This document shows positions 43,901 to 54,936 of a DNA stretch of 64,000 bases, in pieces. Made by a program: the position numbers and the translations under genes. The notes beneath the pieces are model-generated. The model was not told the DNA's origin. It saw only the letters and a program-made list of their open reading frames with translations, and made no database searches. The first letter of the stretch is position 1; each line of letters begins with the position of its first letter. This DNA comes from Membranipora membranacea (taxonomy: Eukaryota > Bryozoa > Gymnolaemata > Cheilostomatida > Membraniporidae), in NCBI GenBank assembly GCA_914767715.1, contig OU612066.1, forward strand, positions 27,876,283-27,940,282. Reading direction: 5' to 3'.

Positions 43901-46900
43901 CATCTGCAGCTCTAGTGAACAGGAATCTGGGTAATCTATACATGGACACAAAACACTACAGTAAAGCAGAGGAGAGCTTCAATCAGGCGCTAGCTATCTA
44001 TAGGGAGACATCACAAGGTGCACCCAGTGTGAATACAGCAAACACCCTATATAATCTAGCTCTTCTATACCAGGACATAACACAATACAGTAAAGCAGAG
44101 GAGAGCTTCAATCAGGCGCTAGCTGTCTATAAAGAGACATCACAAGGTGCACCCAGTGTGAATACAGCAAACACCCTGTTTAATCTAGGTAATCTATACA
44201 TGGACACAAAACAATACAGTAAAGCAGAGGAGAGCTTCAATCAGGCGCTAGCTGTCTATAAAGAGACATCACAAGGTGCACCCAGTGTGAATACAGCAAA
44301 CACCCTATATAATCTAGCTCTTCTATACAAGGACACAAAACAATACAGTAAAGCAGAGGAGACCTTCAATCAGGCGCTAACTATCTATAAAGAGACATCA
44401 CTAGGTACTCCCAGTGAAGATACAGCAAACACCCTGAATCGTCTAGGTATTCTATACAAAGACATGAGACAATACAGTAAAGCAGAGGAGAGCTTCAATC
44501 AAGTGCTAACTATCTATAGAGAGACATCACAAGGTGCACCCAGTGTGAATACAGCAAACACCCTATATAATCTAGCTCTTCTATACAAGGACACAAAACA
44601 ATACAGTAAAGCAGAGGAGAGCTACAATCAGGCGCTAGCTATCTATAAAGAGACATCACTAGGTACTCCCAGTGAAGATACAGCAAACACCCTGAATCGT
44701 CTAGGTACTCTATACAAAGACATGAGACAATACAGTAAAGCAGAGGAGAGCTTCAATCAGGCGCTAGCTGTCTATAAAGAGACATCACAAGGTGCACCCA
44801 GTGTAGGTAAAGCAAAAACCCTGAATAATCTAGGTGCTCTATACAAGAACATAACACAATACAGTAAAGCAGAGAAGAGCTACAATCAGGCACTAGCTAT
44901 CTATAGAGAGACATCACAAGGTGCACCCAGTGTAGATACAGCAAACACCCTGAATCGTCTAGGTACTCTATACAAAGACATGAGACAATACAGTAAAGCA
45001 GAGGAGAGCTACAATCAGGCGCTAGCTGTCTATAAAGAGACATCACAAGGTGCACCCAGTGTAGGTAAAGCAAAAACCCTGAATAATCTAGGTGCTCTAT
45101 ACAAGAACATAACACAATACAGTAAAGCAGAGAAGAGCTACAATCAGGCACTAGCTATCTATAGAGAGACATCACAAGGTGCACCCAGTGTAGATACAGC
45201 AAACACCCTGAATCGTCTAGGTACTCTATACAAAGACATGAGACAATACAGTAAAGCAGAGGAGAGCTACAATCAGGCGCTAGCTGTCTATAAAGAGACA
45301 TCACAAGGTGCACCCAGTGTGAATACAGCAAACACCCTGTTTCATCTAGGTAATCTATACATGGACACAAAACAATACAGTAAAGCAGAGGAGAGCTTCA
45401 ATCAGGTGCTAACTATCTATAGAGAGACATCACAAGCTGCACCCAGTGTAGATACAGCAAACACCCTGTATAGTCTAGGTAATCTATACAAAGAAATAAA
45501 ACGATACAGTAAAGCAGAGGAGAGCTACAATCAGGCATTAGCTGTCTATAAAGAGACATCACAAGGTTCACCCAGTGTAGATACAGCAAACACCCTGTTT
45601 AATCTAGGTAATCTATACAAAGAAATAAAACGATACAGTAAATCAGAGGAGAGCTACAATCAGGCACTAGCTATCTATAAAGAGACATCACTAGGTACTC
45701 CCAGTGAAGATACAGCAAACACCCTGAATCGTCTAGGTAATCTATACATGGACACAAAACAATACAGTAAAGCAGAGGAGAGCTACAATCAGGCGCTAGC
45801 TGTCTATAAAGAGACATCACAAGGTGCACCCAGTGTAGGTAAAGCAAAAACCCTGAATAATCTAGGTGCTCTATACAAGAACATAACACAATACAGTAAA
45901 GCAGAGAAGAGCTACAATCAGGCACTAGCTATCTATAGAGAGACATCACAAGGTGCACCCAGTGTAGATACAGCAAACACCCTGAATCGTCTAGGTACTC
46001 TATACAAAGACATGAGACAATACAGTAAAGCAGAGGAGAGCTACAATCAGGCGCTAGCTGTCTATAAAGAGACATCACAAGGTGCACCCAGTGTGAATAC
46101 AGCAAACACCCTGTTTAATCTAGGTAATCTATACATGGACACAAAACAATACAGTAAAGCAGAGGAGAGCTTCAATCAGGCGCTAGCTGTCTATAAAGAG
46201 ACATCACAAGGTGCACCCAGTGTAGATACAGCAAACACCCTGTTTAATCTAGGTAATCTATACAAAGAAATAAAACGATACAGTAAGGCAGAGGAGAGCT
46301 ACAATCAGGCATTAGCTGTCTATAAAATGTCCTCATTTTCTGATCAGATAGGAAAAACTTTATTCAATTTAGGTCGGACATACTGTGATATGAGGCAATA
46401 TGATGACGGAGAGCAAAGTTACCTACAGGCATTAGAAGTTTGGAGAGAGATATCCTCAGGTTCTGACAGCGTTGATATTGCTAAGTCACTAAGAGTTTTG
46501 GGCTGGTTTTACCGTGACATGGGAAAACCTGAAAGAGCGCAAGATATTTTGGAAGACGCGTTAAATATGACAATCAAACTAGACCCAACCAATCCACAGA
46601 TTAGAAGAATTAGAAGTTTTCTCTCAAACATCCGAATGAAAGCTCCTCAAACTTTACTTCAATTGAATAAAGCATCAGGTCATACTTTATCATCAACTTC
46701 ATCAATGCAGCAAACTGCTCCAATGCCACTTACTTCTAAACATCGGCTACCCCCAAGGGAATCACCATCATTGATTCCAGCACTTTCTCAACAGTATGCT
46801 GCTTTACTAGCTGATCCTTCATCAGACCTGGCTTCACACTCACAAATGACTTTAAACTTAGAAATTCTGCCGCCAACTTCACCAGACAGATTTGAACTGT

Positions 46901-46989
46901 ATTTTTTATTCCAAGTGTCTTCGCTTTTTCTTGCTGATTCAAAAGTGCCAGCAATTACACTGTATTTCGCGACTCATTTTTTCTTTTAA
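40922..46989 (+). CDS. NTase-TPR family protein, gene 3 (three exons, 1778 aa, 22 TPRs)
   Basis: Exons are 40922-40957, 41165-41305 and 41830-46989, all phase 0. The order is as in gene 1: N-terminal helical part, NTase motif GS...SDLE near residues 189-206, degenerate TPRs, then 19 canonical 43-residue units (about residues 755-1566), two diverged TPRs and a Ser/Thr/Pro-rich tail. Its 14 extra TPR units and a 3-residue net change at the C-terminus fully account for the length difference from gene 1. The last 28 residues and the stop come from a LINE 3' end inserted at 46903-47034, which also supplies AATAAA at 47009-47014. Part of exon 3 (about 42375-42923) resembles genes 2/4 rather than gene 1. 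It is the longest intact member. A binding or sensing role for the TPR solenoid is inferred. Confidence 0.85.
43915..46350 (+). repeat. TPR-coding minisatellite in gene 3 (19 units, 129-bp period)
   Basis: One 41-residue unit, 17 of 43 and a last one of 40. Units are nearly identical in DNA. A two-unit higher-order repeat (an APSVGK unit then an APSVDT unit) occurs at units 7-8, 9-10 and 15-16. Variation is focused on a few codons: the four or five after LY (KDMRQ, KNITQ, MDTKQ, KEIKR) and the residues around the unit boundary (NT, DT, GK). Confidence 0.95.
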
Positions 46990-47034
46990 TAATGCTGTCA
47001 GTGATAGTAATAAAATCCATCCATCCATCCATCT
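46903..47034 (+). mobile_element. LINE 3'-end fragment inserted in the gene 3 C-terminal coding region
   Basis: About 130 bp that matches the reverse complement of 48361-48486, the 3' end of the LINE fragment at 48275-48990. It ends in a CCAT microsatellite. In gene 1 the sequence runs straight from gaactgtat into cttagagaacc, so this is an insertion in block B. It adds 28 codons, a TAA at 46987-46989 and AATAAA at 47009-47014. Confidence 0.85.
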
Positions 47035-48274
47035 CAGAGCAACACTCCCCACAGCCGACTATAAAAATTGATTTATATTCTCAGTCTGTACGATATTACA
47101 AGTAATCATGAAAAAGATAATCCACTATTACGAATCATTATTATACATTTATATTATGCTAACATAGGCCATGTATTTTTATACTGTAAATTTTGGGGTG
47201 GATCAAACGGCGTTCTGTTTCGTTTTGGACTTTGTGCGACGGGATCAGTTATTGTGTCAATTTTTAATCACGTTGAAAACTAATTTACATATTTTTTATC
47301 TTCGTATTGTTCAGGTGCTGTAGATTTTATCTTTTAAGGCAGATTAAAGTATTAAAAATATTAGTGTCAGTCCATGATGCTACTAATTTAACTCTATCCA
47401 CATACTACAATGATAATGAAACATAATAATAACAAATTAGGCAGATTGGGCACTTACTTCTGGCCTCTCAGTATCAGTCATGGCCTCTTAGGTGAACCAA
47501 AATATCATAAAAGTACTCGGTACAGACCACTATTCATTAGTTTTAAAGTTTCAAGTTAGGCATAACTGGCCAAGTCGACGTATAGTTATCACCCGGACCC
47601 GTTCAAATATGGTTAGCAGTCACATCATGGTCAGCACTCACATATTCACCTGCTTTATCGAGAATTGGAGGAGCAAAGGAAATGGAATCCGCTGATGCAG
47701 AATTGTTCACAATTTCTTATAGTAGACACCTGACCACTTAAGAAAAATGTCAACTGCTTTCCATGCAAACCTCAGAAGCAACGTGAACTGGCAGGTTAGA
47801 GGCGGAGACCAAGACGAGTTGCTAGAAACCAGCAAATACTAATGTTTAACCCCTGTATATCCAACCCCATGCTTTGCCGGATGCTTTTAGTAGTAAGTAG
47901 ATAGGGATTCTCAGGTGATGAATAATTGTTTAAAGAGTCACTCCATAATAAGTATGAAAAGTGTTGATTAAATTTTGTAAGGCAACAATAATTTCTCTCA
48001 TGAAAGTCATAACAAAATTATAATCAACATGAATAGAGAAGAGAAAGCCAGTCAAATTATTCTGCTATCTGCATATATTATACATCTTTTATGATCATTG
48101 GATTAAGTAAGCATGTATCACCAATAGTGTATCTCTACTGGTGTATTTCTATGAAAGAACCAGCTACCACTACTACCACAAACTGGCCAGGTAACCTCAG
48201 TTACCAATAACATTGTCTGGCTATCTGACTGTATATTGAAATGCAACCAAATGACTTTGATTCTATGAACTTTG
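47035..48274. other. Flank downstream of gene 3, no gene seen
   Basis: Starts with the former end of the gene 3 coding region (CTCAGAGCAACACTCCCCAC), now untranslated. It then follows the gene 1 flank with small differences. Confidence 0.55.
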
Positions 48275-48990
48275 GATGGATGGACGGACGGACGGACGGA
48301 CGGACGGACGGACGGACGGACGGACGGACGGACGGACGGACGGACGGACGGACGGATGGATGGATGGATGGATTTTATTACTATCACTGACAGCATTATT
48401 AAAAGAAAAAATGAGTCGCGAAATACAGTGTAATTGCTGGCACTTTGAATCAGCAAGAAAAAAGCGAAGACACTTGGAATAAAAAATCAAATCTCTGTCT
48501 AAAAAAGTATTTCGTTTAAAATAAGAGTGATATGACGCAGAAAACAGTCTCTCCCCAGTGAGCTTCTATGTTTTACTGTACGGTATCTGCCAGATGGACA
48601 TTTACTCAACAAATCATTGATGAAATGATCCTCATCGTGAAAATAGCGTAAGGCCAGTGTTCGTGTCTGATTGTCCATCATGGTATAAATATCGGGATGT
48701 TCAATGCCTAACTTAATAGCGTCCTTGAAATTTTACACAGGCGTTGCTTGTCAGCAGCATACAAGCTTTTAAAAATAATGGGTAAGCAATAGGAGATTCG
48801 TGATACAATAAAACTTTTAAAAAGCATATTTGATAGTGATTTAGAGCTTAAAAATACAAAATTCCTGACTACATACATCCTTTGAGAGGCGGTTGAAACT
48901 ATACCATGCACATTGATCATTAAAACGCAGCTTATCGTCAACTAATACACCAAGATATTTAACTTTATCACTAAAAGCAATAGCAGTATC
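48275..48990 (-). mobile_element. 5'-truncated LINE fragment with (GGAC/GGAT)n tail
   Basis: On the minus strand it starts inside the RT (KYLGVLVDDKLRF near 48945). It runs through the RT C-terminal region (FKSFIVSRISYCLPIIF) and a closing segment with SKCPSGRYRT near 48600. It ends in a tetranucleotide tail of about 25 units (48275-48372). Several frame breaks are present. Block A has the uninterrupted sequence near 8956. It is the same family as the piece in gene 3 and differs from the large LINE at 56650-61125. Confidence 0.8.
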
Positions 48991-50430
48991 AGGATATCAG
49001 GATATCGAGTTTTATTGATACACAAAATATTTATCCTTTAGAGAAAAACAATATCAAGCCCCTATTATCAATAGTAAAGGAAACTGTTTGGATATTCAAA
49101 TGCTTCATCTAATGAATTGACCGTTTATAGAGACCCTCTTCATTGAGTTTTGTACCTATTGCTAATTAACAGTCTCAAGCGATATTCAGGGAGTACCCAT
49201 TAAGAATGAGGAAAAATCCACTTTTTAACAAAATAAATTTTATGACAAGTAATAAGCCCTTGGTCATCCAATCACATTTTCACGTTCGGAACTTTACATC
49301 CATGATAAATCTTAAGAATTGAGGCAAGCTTGCCAGTTTAAGTGCCATACAGTATCTAATATTTATTGTTTAATCGAGACACGCAGTCAAATATTGGAGA
49401 ATGAGAGAAATAAACAAGTTCTAATCTCACAAAGTTTCCTAAAGATTCAAATACTTCCTTTGGCTATCACACTGGGAAATAACAAACTGCAACAATGTTC
49501 AGTAAAATCAGGTCTAAGTCTAAGTCTGGCTTTATCAAAAAACTTTACTATATAGTTAGGGAAAAGAAAGCTTTGAAATCCCTGCTAAAGACAGTTATAT
49601 AGCCGTCTGCCTCACTGCCAACAGTATCCACTTAGAAACAGCTGCTGCCAAGGCGTCACTGCTCAGAACCACAAACTTCAATTACGAGGGTTGTGAAGCC
49701 AAAGTAACAAATAAGTCGGGTCAATCTTCCAACAAATGTTTAATATATGAAACTGTTAAAAAGAAACCACCTTTTTTCCGCCTGAAAATTTGGGTAAATC
49801 TCTTTCAGTTTTTGGCTTTAGATTAATCTGTATGATGACAAGAGCTATTTGGATTACAACTCGTTTTAACCTATTTTGTTGAAATTACATGAGTCTGAAG
49901 TTTCTTATGGTAGACATATACGCAAAATATATTTTTATGACATCATATCCCCTCACGCAAGGCTCGTGGGCAAGCGCCAGCGAGGCCTTACTTTGATGAG
50001 TCGTAACTTCATTCCTAGTTGCCCAATTGAGCTGTTCTTGGGCTCAATTTGAAGCTTGGTTATTTTGAGCTTCATTTCATGGATGCTGAAATGCACAGAT
50101 TTAGAAGTTAGCAAGAAATGAGTAGTTATATAGATGCATAAATATTCACATCTTGCATCGGAAAATGTGGTGACGGCATCATCCAAGTGAATCTCCCACC
50201 TTCACAAAACAGATTTGTTCTCAAACTTTGAATAATGTCCAAAATGTTGACTTGGACTAATTTCTGGTTGTAGTTCGTATACAACATTAAATATATTACG
50301 ACACCAAAGAAAGTAATAAATGCATAATAAATTAACTGACTTTACATGGAAAATTACAAAATCATCATCCACGTCAAAGTAAGGAAACTTTTCCTCCCCT
50401 CAACAATAATTTATATCTTTATTTTTTCCT
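48991..50430. other. Intergenic, no gene seen
   Basis: Follows 8960-10400 of block A closely. The frame at 49319-49555 exists in both blocks and has no domain. Confidence 0.5.
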
Positions 50431-50956
50431 AGTAGAAATCTCTCCCAATTTTATAATTGACATTTTCTTGCCAGATAAGCCCTGCAGTGATAAAACACTT
50501 CACGCATGTACACGTTTTTGAGGCTGATGTTTGTCACCCATGGAAATATTTGGTCCCCATTGAGGTTCTGGTCTCCGTATCTCCTTTCCTCCAGCTGAAG
50601 AGAGAGTCTATGTCATAAGACTATCTAGCAAGCAAAAGTTGGTATAGAGTTGTTTTCCAAAAAGCAAGCGCGGATAAAATTCTATTCCAATTTCTTAATC
50701 AGAAAGATCTCTACTGCGAGCAAAGAATTTAAGCCAGGTTTACTGGTGTTGTCTGAAACTCCATTGCTAGCTTATACAAAAGTAATTAAAAATTGACCGC
50801 ATACATGCCTGATAGCTGGAAAGTTCAGATGCAGAGCAAATGCTGGACAAAAGTCTTTAGTAGTCAGTGCACCATTTTTTCATGCAGTGAACAAGTGGAC
50901 AGCACAGTGTCATTGCGTCATGAGGAATGCACTGAACTAGAGAGAACACTGACACT
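50431..50956. other. Block B-only segment of about 525 bp, no gene seen
   Basis: Absent from block A, where the flanks meet at 10404-10408. No terminal repeats or target duplication can be recognised beyond TAG at both edges, so deletion in block A is as likely as insertion in block B. Confidence 0.45.
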
Positions 50957-51452
50957 GTAGGGGCGTATATTCAAAAAATTTTAGAGATGAGCATAATGAT
51001 CGGGTGCAGCCCGATCCACACGCCGTAGGCGTGGCGGGCAGGGTGTTGGTGTGTGTCAATACACCGGGCTTTTGATTGGCTTGTCCAGCTCAAAGTCAAA
51101 AGTCAAACTTTGTATGTACCGTAATTCCGCATTTATAAGACGCCTCCCTTGGAAAAAATAAAAATGCTCCAGTTATAAAGCACCCATTTGGAAAAAAATC
51201 TGCCATCGTTCGGATGCATCGACACGCAAGAAGCTGGGATTGGCTCCAGCTCTGCGGCCGACACGCAGCCGCGCGCCGTGAGCGGGGCGGCGGGACACGC
51301 GCTGGCGTTGGCGCCAGGCTACGACTAATGCGAGTGAGGCCGGCCGCGAGGCCGGCGCTCTTGTATGCGGTCAATTTTCGGATTTGAACCCACGACATTC
51401 TTAATATACAGTGATTACCAGGCAGACGCTCTACACACTGAGCTTTTCAGCC
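50957..51452 (-). repeat. tRNA-headed SINE with hairpin tail, copy 3, interrupted
   Basis: Duplicated counterpart of 10405-10735. The order of hairpins, body and tRNA-like head is the same, but a 161-bp GC-rich insert (51216-51376) splits body and head at the T-arm. Confidence 0.6.
51216..51376. mobile_element. 161-bp GC-rich insert with 7-bp direct repeat
   Basis: Flanked by TTCGGAT at 51209-51215 and 51377-51383; block A has one copy of this site. The insert is visibly GC-rich, about two thirds G+C by eye, in AT-rich surroundings. It holds at least two hairpins, CTGGCG/CGCCAG and GCCGGC/GCCGGC. It has no clear terminal inverted repeat and no supported coding frame. The element class is unknown. 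Confidence 0.55.
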
Positions 51453-51597
51453 TGGATTACACGCGTAAATCACGAATTTTGACTTACGGATATCCGCGGT
51501 CCGTGATTGCTAATATACGCCACTGTGACCCTGTATCCACACCATTTATCGGATCAACAAAATTCTTTCACTGGCTTGGCCTAAATTGATATGCGAC

Positions 51598-51642
51598 CAT
51601 AGACCTACTAATAATAATATTATTATTATTAGTAGGTCTATG
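51598..51642. mobile_element. 45-bp hairpin MITE, block B copy
   Basis: Counterpart of 10878-10928. Perfect palindromic ends CATAGACC and GGTCTATG, flanked by TATGCGAC at 51590-51597 and 51643-51650. The ATT centre is two units shorter than in block A. Confidence 0.6.
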
Positions 51643-51650
51643 TATGCGAC

Positions 51651-53105
51651 CAATATTGCATGTTAACATTTTCGTCTAACATTTGATCAGCATTTGATAT
51701 AACAACAGATTCATAATTTGAGAGACAAAATGTGCAGAGTCTCCATGTTTCCTATGATTGTCAGATGGCGTTATGCCTCCTGGCTCAGACGCCCCACAAC
51801 GTTTTGGATGTATCAATATCATCAAAGGAAATAGTCCCTTTATACATCATGTTGTATTTATTTGAGGTTATCGTCATTTACACTCATGCTAACTTACCAC
51901 TTTTGATAAGGATCTATTGGGTGGAACTTGACGGAGGTTCATGGTTCACACTGTGTTTGTTTAGCTAACAAACTAACATGGTAATTATGCAGATGCTTAG
52001 GTAGGTAGGTAAGCGACTGAGAGTAATTCTATGTATGATTGCAATTGACGTGATCAAGAATGTTGATAGTTAGACCGTTCTCTGCAGTTTATTTAGAAGG
52101 CCGCGCCATCGCGGTGGCAGACTCAGAGGAGTTGAACCACCCTGCTTTGTGAAATAAAGACAGAGCGCGCTCAAATTAATGTTTAGGGAGTTGTTGATAT
52201 ACATGTGGTTACTGATGGCGAAGAGAACAACAGCATGATTGATGAAGACTATTGAGGCTCAAGGTTGCAGCCAAGTGCAATTTATTTTCTGTGGTAGAGT
52301 TGAGAGGATGTGAGGACGAGTGCCATGCAGTGTGTTAGAAAAGAGTTTAAGCATACAAGGGAATGACAGAAATAAAACAGAAAAAAATCAGATATAAGGA
52401 GTCATGAGAATCAAGGTTGAGAGTTGTCTTAACCTGATGAAAGAGAAGACAATATATGCACAGTTAATCATTGAATGCATGTTATTGAAGAGCCAAGTAA
52501 CACCTCTATTGCTTTCCTTTTCCATAAAGTTTATAGGCGTATGGAGGTCTCACTATATGATTATTGAAGATGGTTTACAAAACTGTGTAAAAATTTGGTT
52601 GACTTACAAGTTTATAAGTTGTTGTCATCCAGCCACATACGCACTCAACTTTGTGCTCGAACGAGTATCCTTTCCCTTTGGAGGTCAATTCCAGTAAACT
52701 GTAGCTGCCAGAAACCTGAATTTGCTTAGTCAGTGACCAAATTGTGCATGCCCGGCGTAGGAATAAAGAAACAATTCCATGGTAACATGTAATGAAAAAC
52801 AAGATCAAATTTGATGAGCTAACAGCAAGATTGCAAATGAACATTATTATCCACAAAACTTCAGTTTTGTGTTTATGATAAACGCATGTGTATATACAAA
52901 AACCAAATCCAGTGCCTCATATCACTTTTTCAAAAAGTGTTTTTGAAAAATAGTCCTGTGTTCTACCACATAAGTGTTGTAAAACCAGATGAGGGTGTGC
53001 TATTTATCTTTTGTTGTCTGATTTATGCCATAAAAGCTTGAAATTAATTAAAAATTAAAAAACAGCTTACTTTACCCATATTATATCTCCAACATGCATC
53101 AATGA
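51651..53105. other. Intergenic, no gene seen; holds the empty YqaJ site
   Basis: Follows block A 10937-12930 without the 596-bp insert. The single AATCAAG at 52409-52415 is the empty site. About 82 extra bases lie near 51988-52070. Confidence 0.5.
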
Positions 53106-53109
53106 AAAT

Positions 53110-53660
53110 CAGTAAGCTTCAGCGGCTTTGGTGACTAGTGTGCTCGACAACAGTGCAAGTGGCCCAGGTTCAATTCCCGGTTGAGACCAAAAAAGAGCAA
53201 AGGGGTGAATGTGGATAATAATATATTTTTACATATACCACAATTATAACATGCTTGTGATACGCGAACCGCCCAAGTTCGAATCCCGGTGAAGACAGAT
53301 TTTATTTTTACATTTATAAACTCTTTCACTATTATGTGGTTTATACCACAATTATAACATGTTGCGCGGGAGGCCCGAGTTCTAATCCTGGTGAAGACAG
53401 ATTTTGTTTTTGACATAATATAATCTTTTTCGCTACTTTGTGGTTTATACCACAATTATAACATGTTGCACGGGAGGCCCGAGTTCAAATCCCGGTGAAG
53501 ACAGATTTTGTTTTTTTACATATAATCTTTTTCACTACTTTGTGGTTTATACCACAATTATAACATGTTTGTTGCGCGAGAGGCCCGAGATCAAATCCCG
53601 GTGAAGACAGATTTTTTTACATTGATCATCTCTTTTACTACTTGTGGTTTGTTCAACAAT
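53110..53660 (+). repeat. tRNA-like head plus tandem array of B-box units, copy B
   Basis: The head near 53115-53190 keeps a better B box (ggttcaattcc) than copy A. Four units of 102-107 bp follow, with B boxes near 53272, 53373, 53480 and 53585. Copy A has three. The unit number has changed since the block duplication. Confidence 0.55.
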
Positions 53661-54331
53661 TATAACAGGTTTGTTGTTCTATATTCTATGGCTGTAGTCA
53701 ATGAAAATAATTGAAGGGGGTGTTCTGCCACCTAATCGGTCAACGATACTCAGGTTGTCTTCCTCATAGTTTGCATGGAAAGGACAGCCATTTTAGTTTG
53801 CACTTGTAATGACATCGCCAATTGGCCATCCATCGTAAACTCAATTGACAACCTGAGTGTTATCATCCACACCCCTGAAGTTTTGTGGCATTTATGATCG
53901 CGGCATTTCTAGTTTTATCTTTATATCTCAGGCCTGACACAGATAAAACCTAAATACTCATGTCCATTCCTAATTGAGAACATGATCTAAAGATTCATAT
54001 GAGTTTAAAAGCCCAAATGAGTACTAGTTACTTGCAATATTACAGCAAAAATAGTCTAGTTAAACCAGCGTTTGAAGTTAGTATAAAGTATTATCACCGT
54101 TTAGTTCCACACCTGACTAAATAATTGCAATATCTCACGTCCACCCCTGTATTACATCATAGTACAGACTCATCAATCATTAAAAATACCCAATGTGTCT
54201 ACTGCTTGTTGTAATCACAGCACGAAGATTCCCCTACACTAACACTAGAAAAGTCCGTGTTTGTCAATGACGTCACATGACCGGTTGCTTAGATACATCG
54301 TGAATAACAAACACAAATTGATTCCTCATGG
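53661..54331. other. Intergenic, no gene seen
   Basis: Shared with block A 13400-14051. No coding or RNA signal. Confidence 0.5.
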
Positions 54332-54339
54332 GTTAAAAC

Positions 54340-54928
54340 CACTGAACTCAATCCTGGAACAGCAGCTCACTCATAGCCTTATAAACAGTAATCACTCAAT
54401 TTAGGAATACTTTCTTGATTTTATGAACTCCTCAATCCTCTAATAATTTAAGTTTATAGATGTCTATGTGATTTGCTATGTGAAATGCTATGTGAAATGC
54501 TATGTGATTGGCTGTCCCTAGTAGAGGGTGCCATCTTTACTGTATGACCACGTGACAGTCACCTGACTAAAACCGTTACAACAAGATGCATTCTTCCGGA
54601 TATAATGCAGTCTCTAATAAAATATTCATTGATTTAAGGATTTGTTTCATAGTGTTTTATTGTTTTATATTATCAAGACAGGCGTAAATAAAAGTTGTTA
54701 TGTTCAAAATAACAACCAAATAAAAGAAAAAGACACCAGTTTATACAAATTGTTGCTCACAGAAAATTGATTTTTTTAATAATCAAACTTTGCGCAAACT
54801 CCAAAAAGCTACTAGGGACTGAGCTCGATGTCAAATGAAAATTGTGAGAATGTCTATTGGAAAATACAGCTCCCTGATTGGAGAATGGTGAGTTGAAAAT
54901 GCTATTCTAAGAATAGTACAATTCAATG
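54340..54928. mobile_element. 589-bp non-autonomous hAT-like element
   Basis: Present in block B only. The direct repeat GTTAAAAC flanks it (54332-54339, 54929-54936); the empty site in block A is 14052-14059. The ends CACTGAACT and AATTCAATG are imperfect inverted repeats (seven of nine bases). It contains three tandem GCTATGTGAAAT-type units near 54475-54510 and no open frame of note. Confidence 0.6.
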
Positions 54929-54936
54929 GTTAAAAC

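Noticed and set aside
44897-45925. Minus-strand open frames across the TPR array
   Set aside because: Antisense shadows of the repeated coding sequence. They repeat with the same period and have no independent support.
43915-46350. Regular 129-bp direct repeats, considered as a CRISPR or satellite array
   Set aside because: The repeats are in frame, fully coding and translate to TPRs. No spacers are present.
48118-48490. Open frames rich in RPSV or DGRT repeats
   Set aside because: Translation of the (GGAC)n microsatellite tail of the LINE fragment.
51096-51398. 100-codon Arg/Ala/Pro-rich frame on the minus strand
   Set aside because: It spans the GC-rich insert and both SINE flanks. High G+C lowers stop-codon frequency, and no domain is seen.
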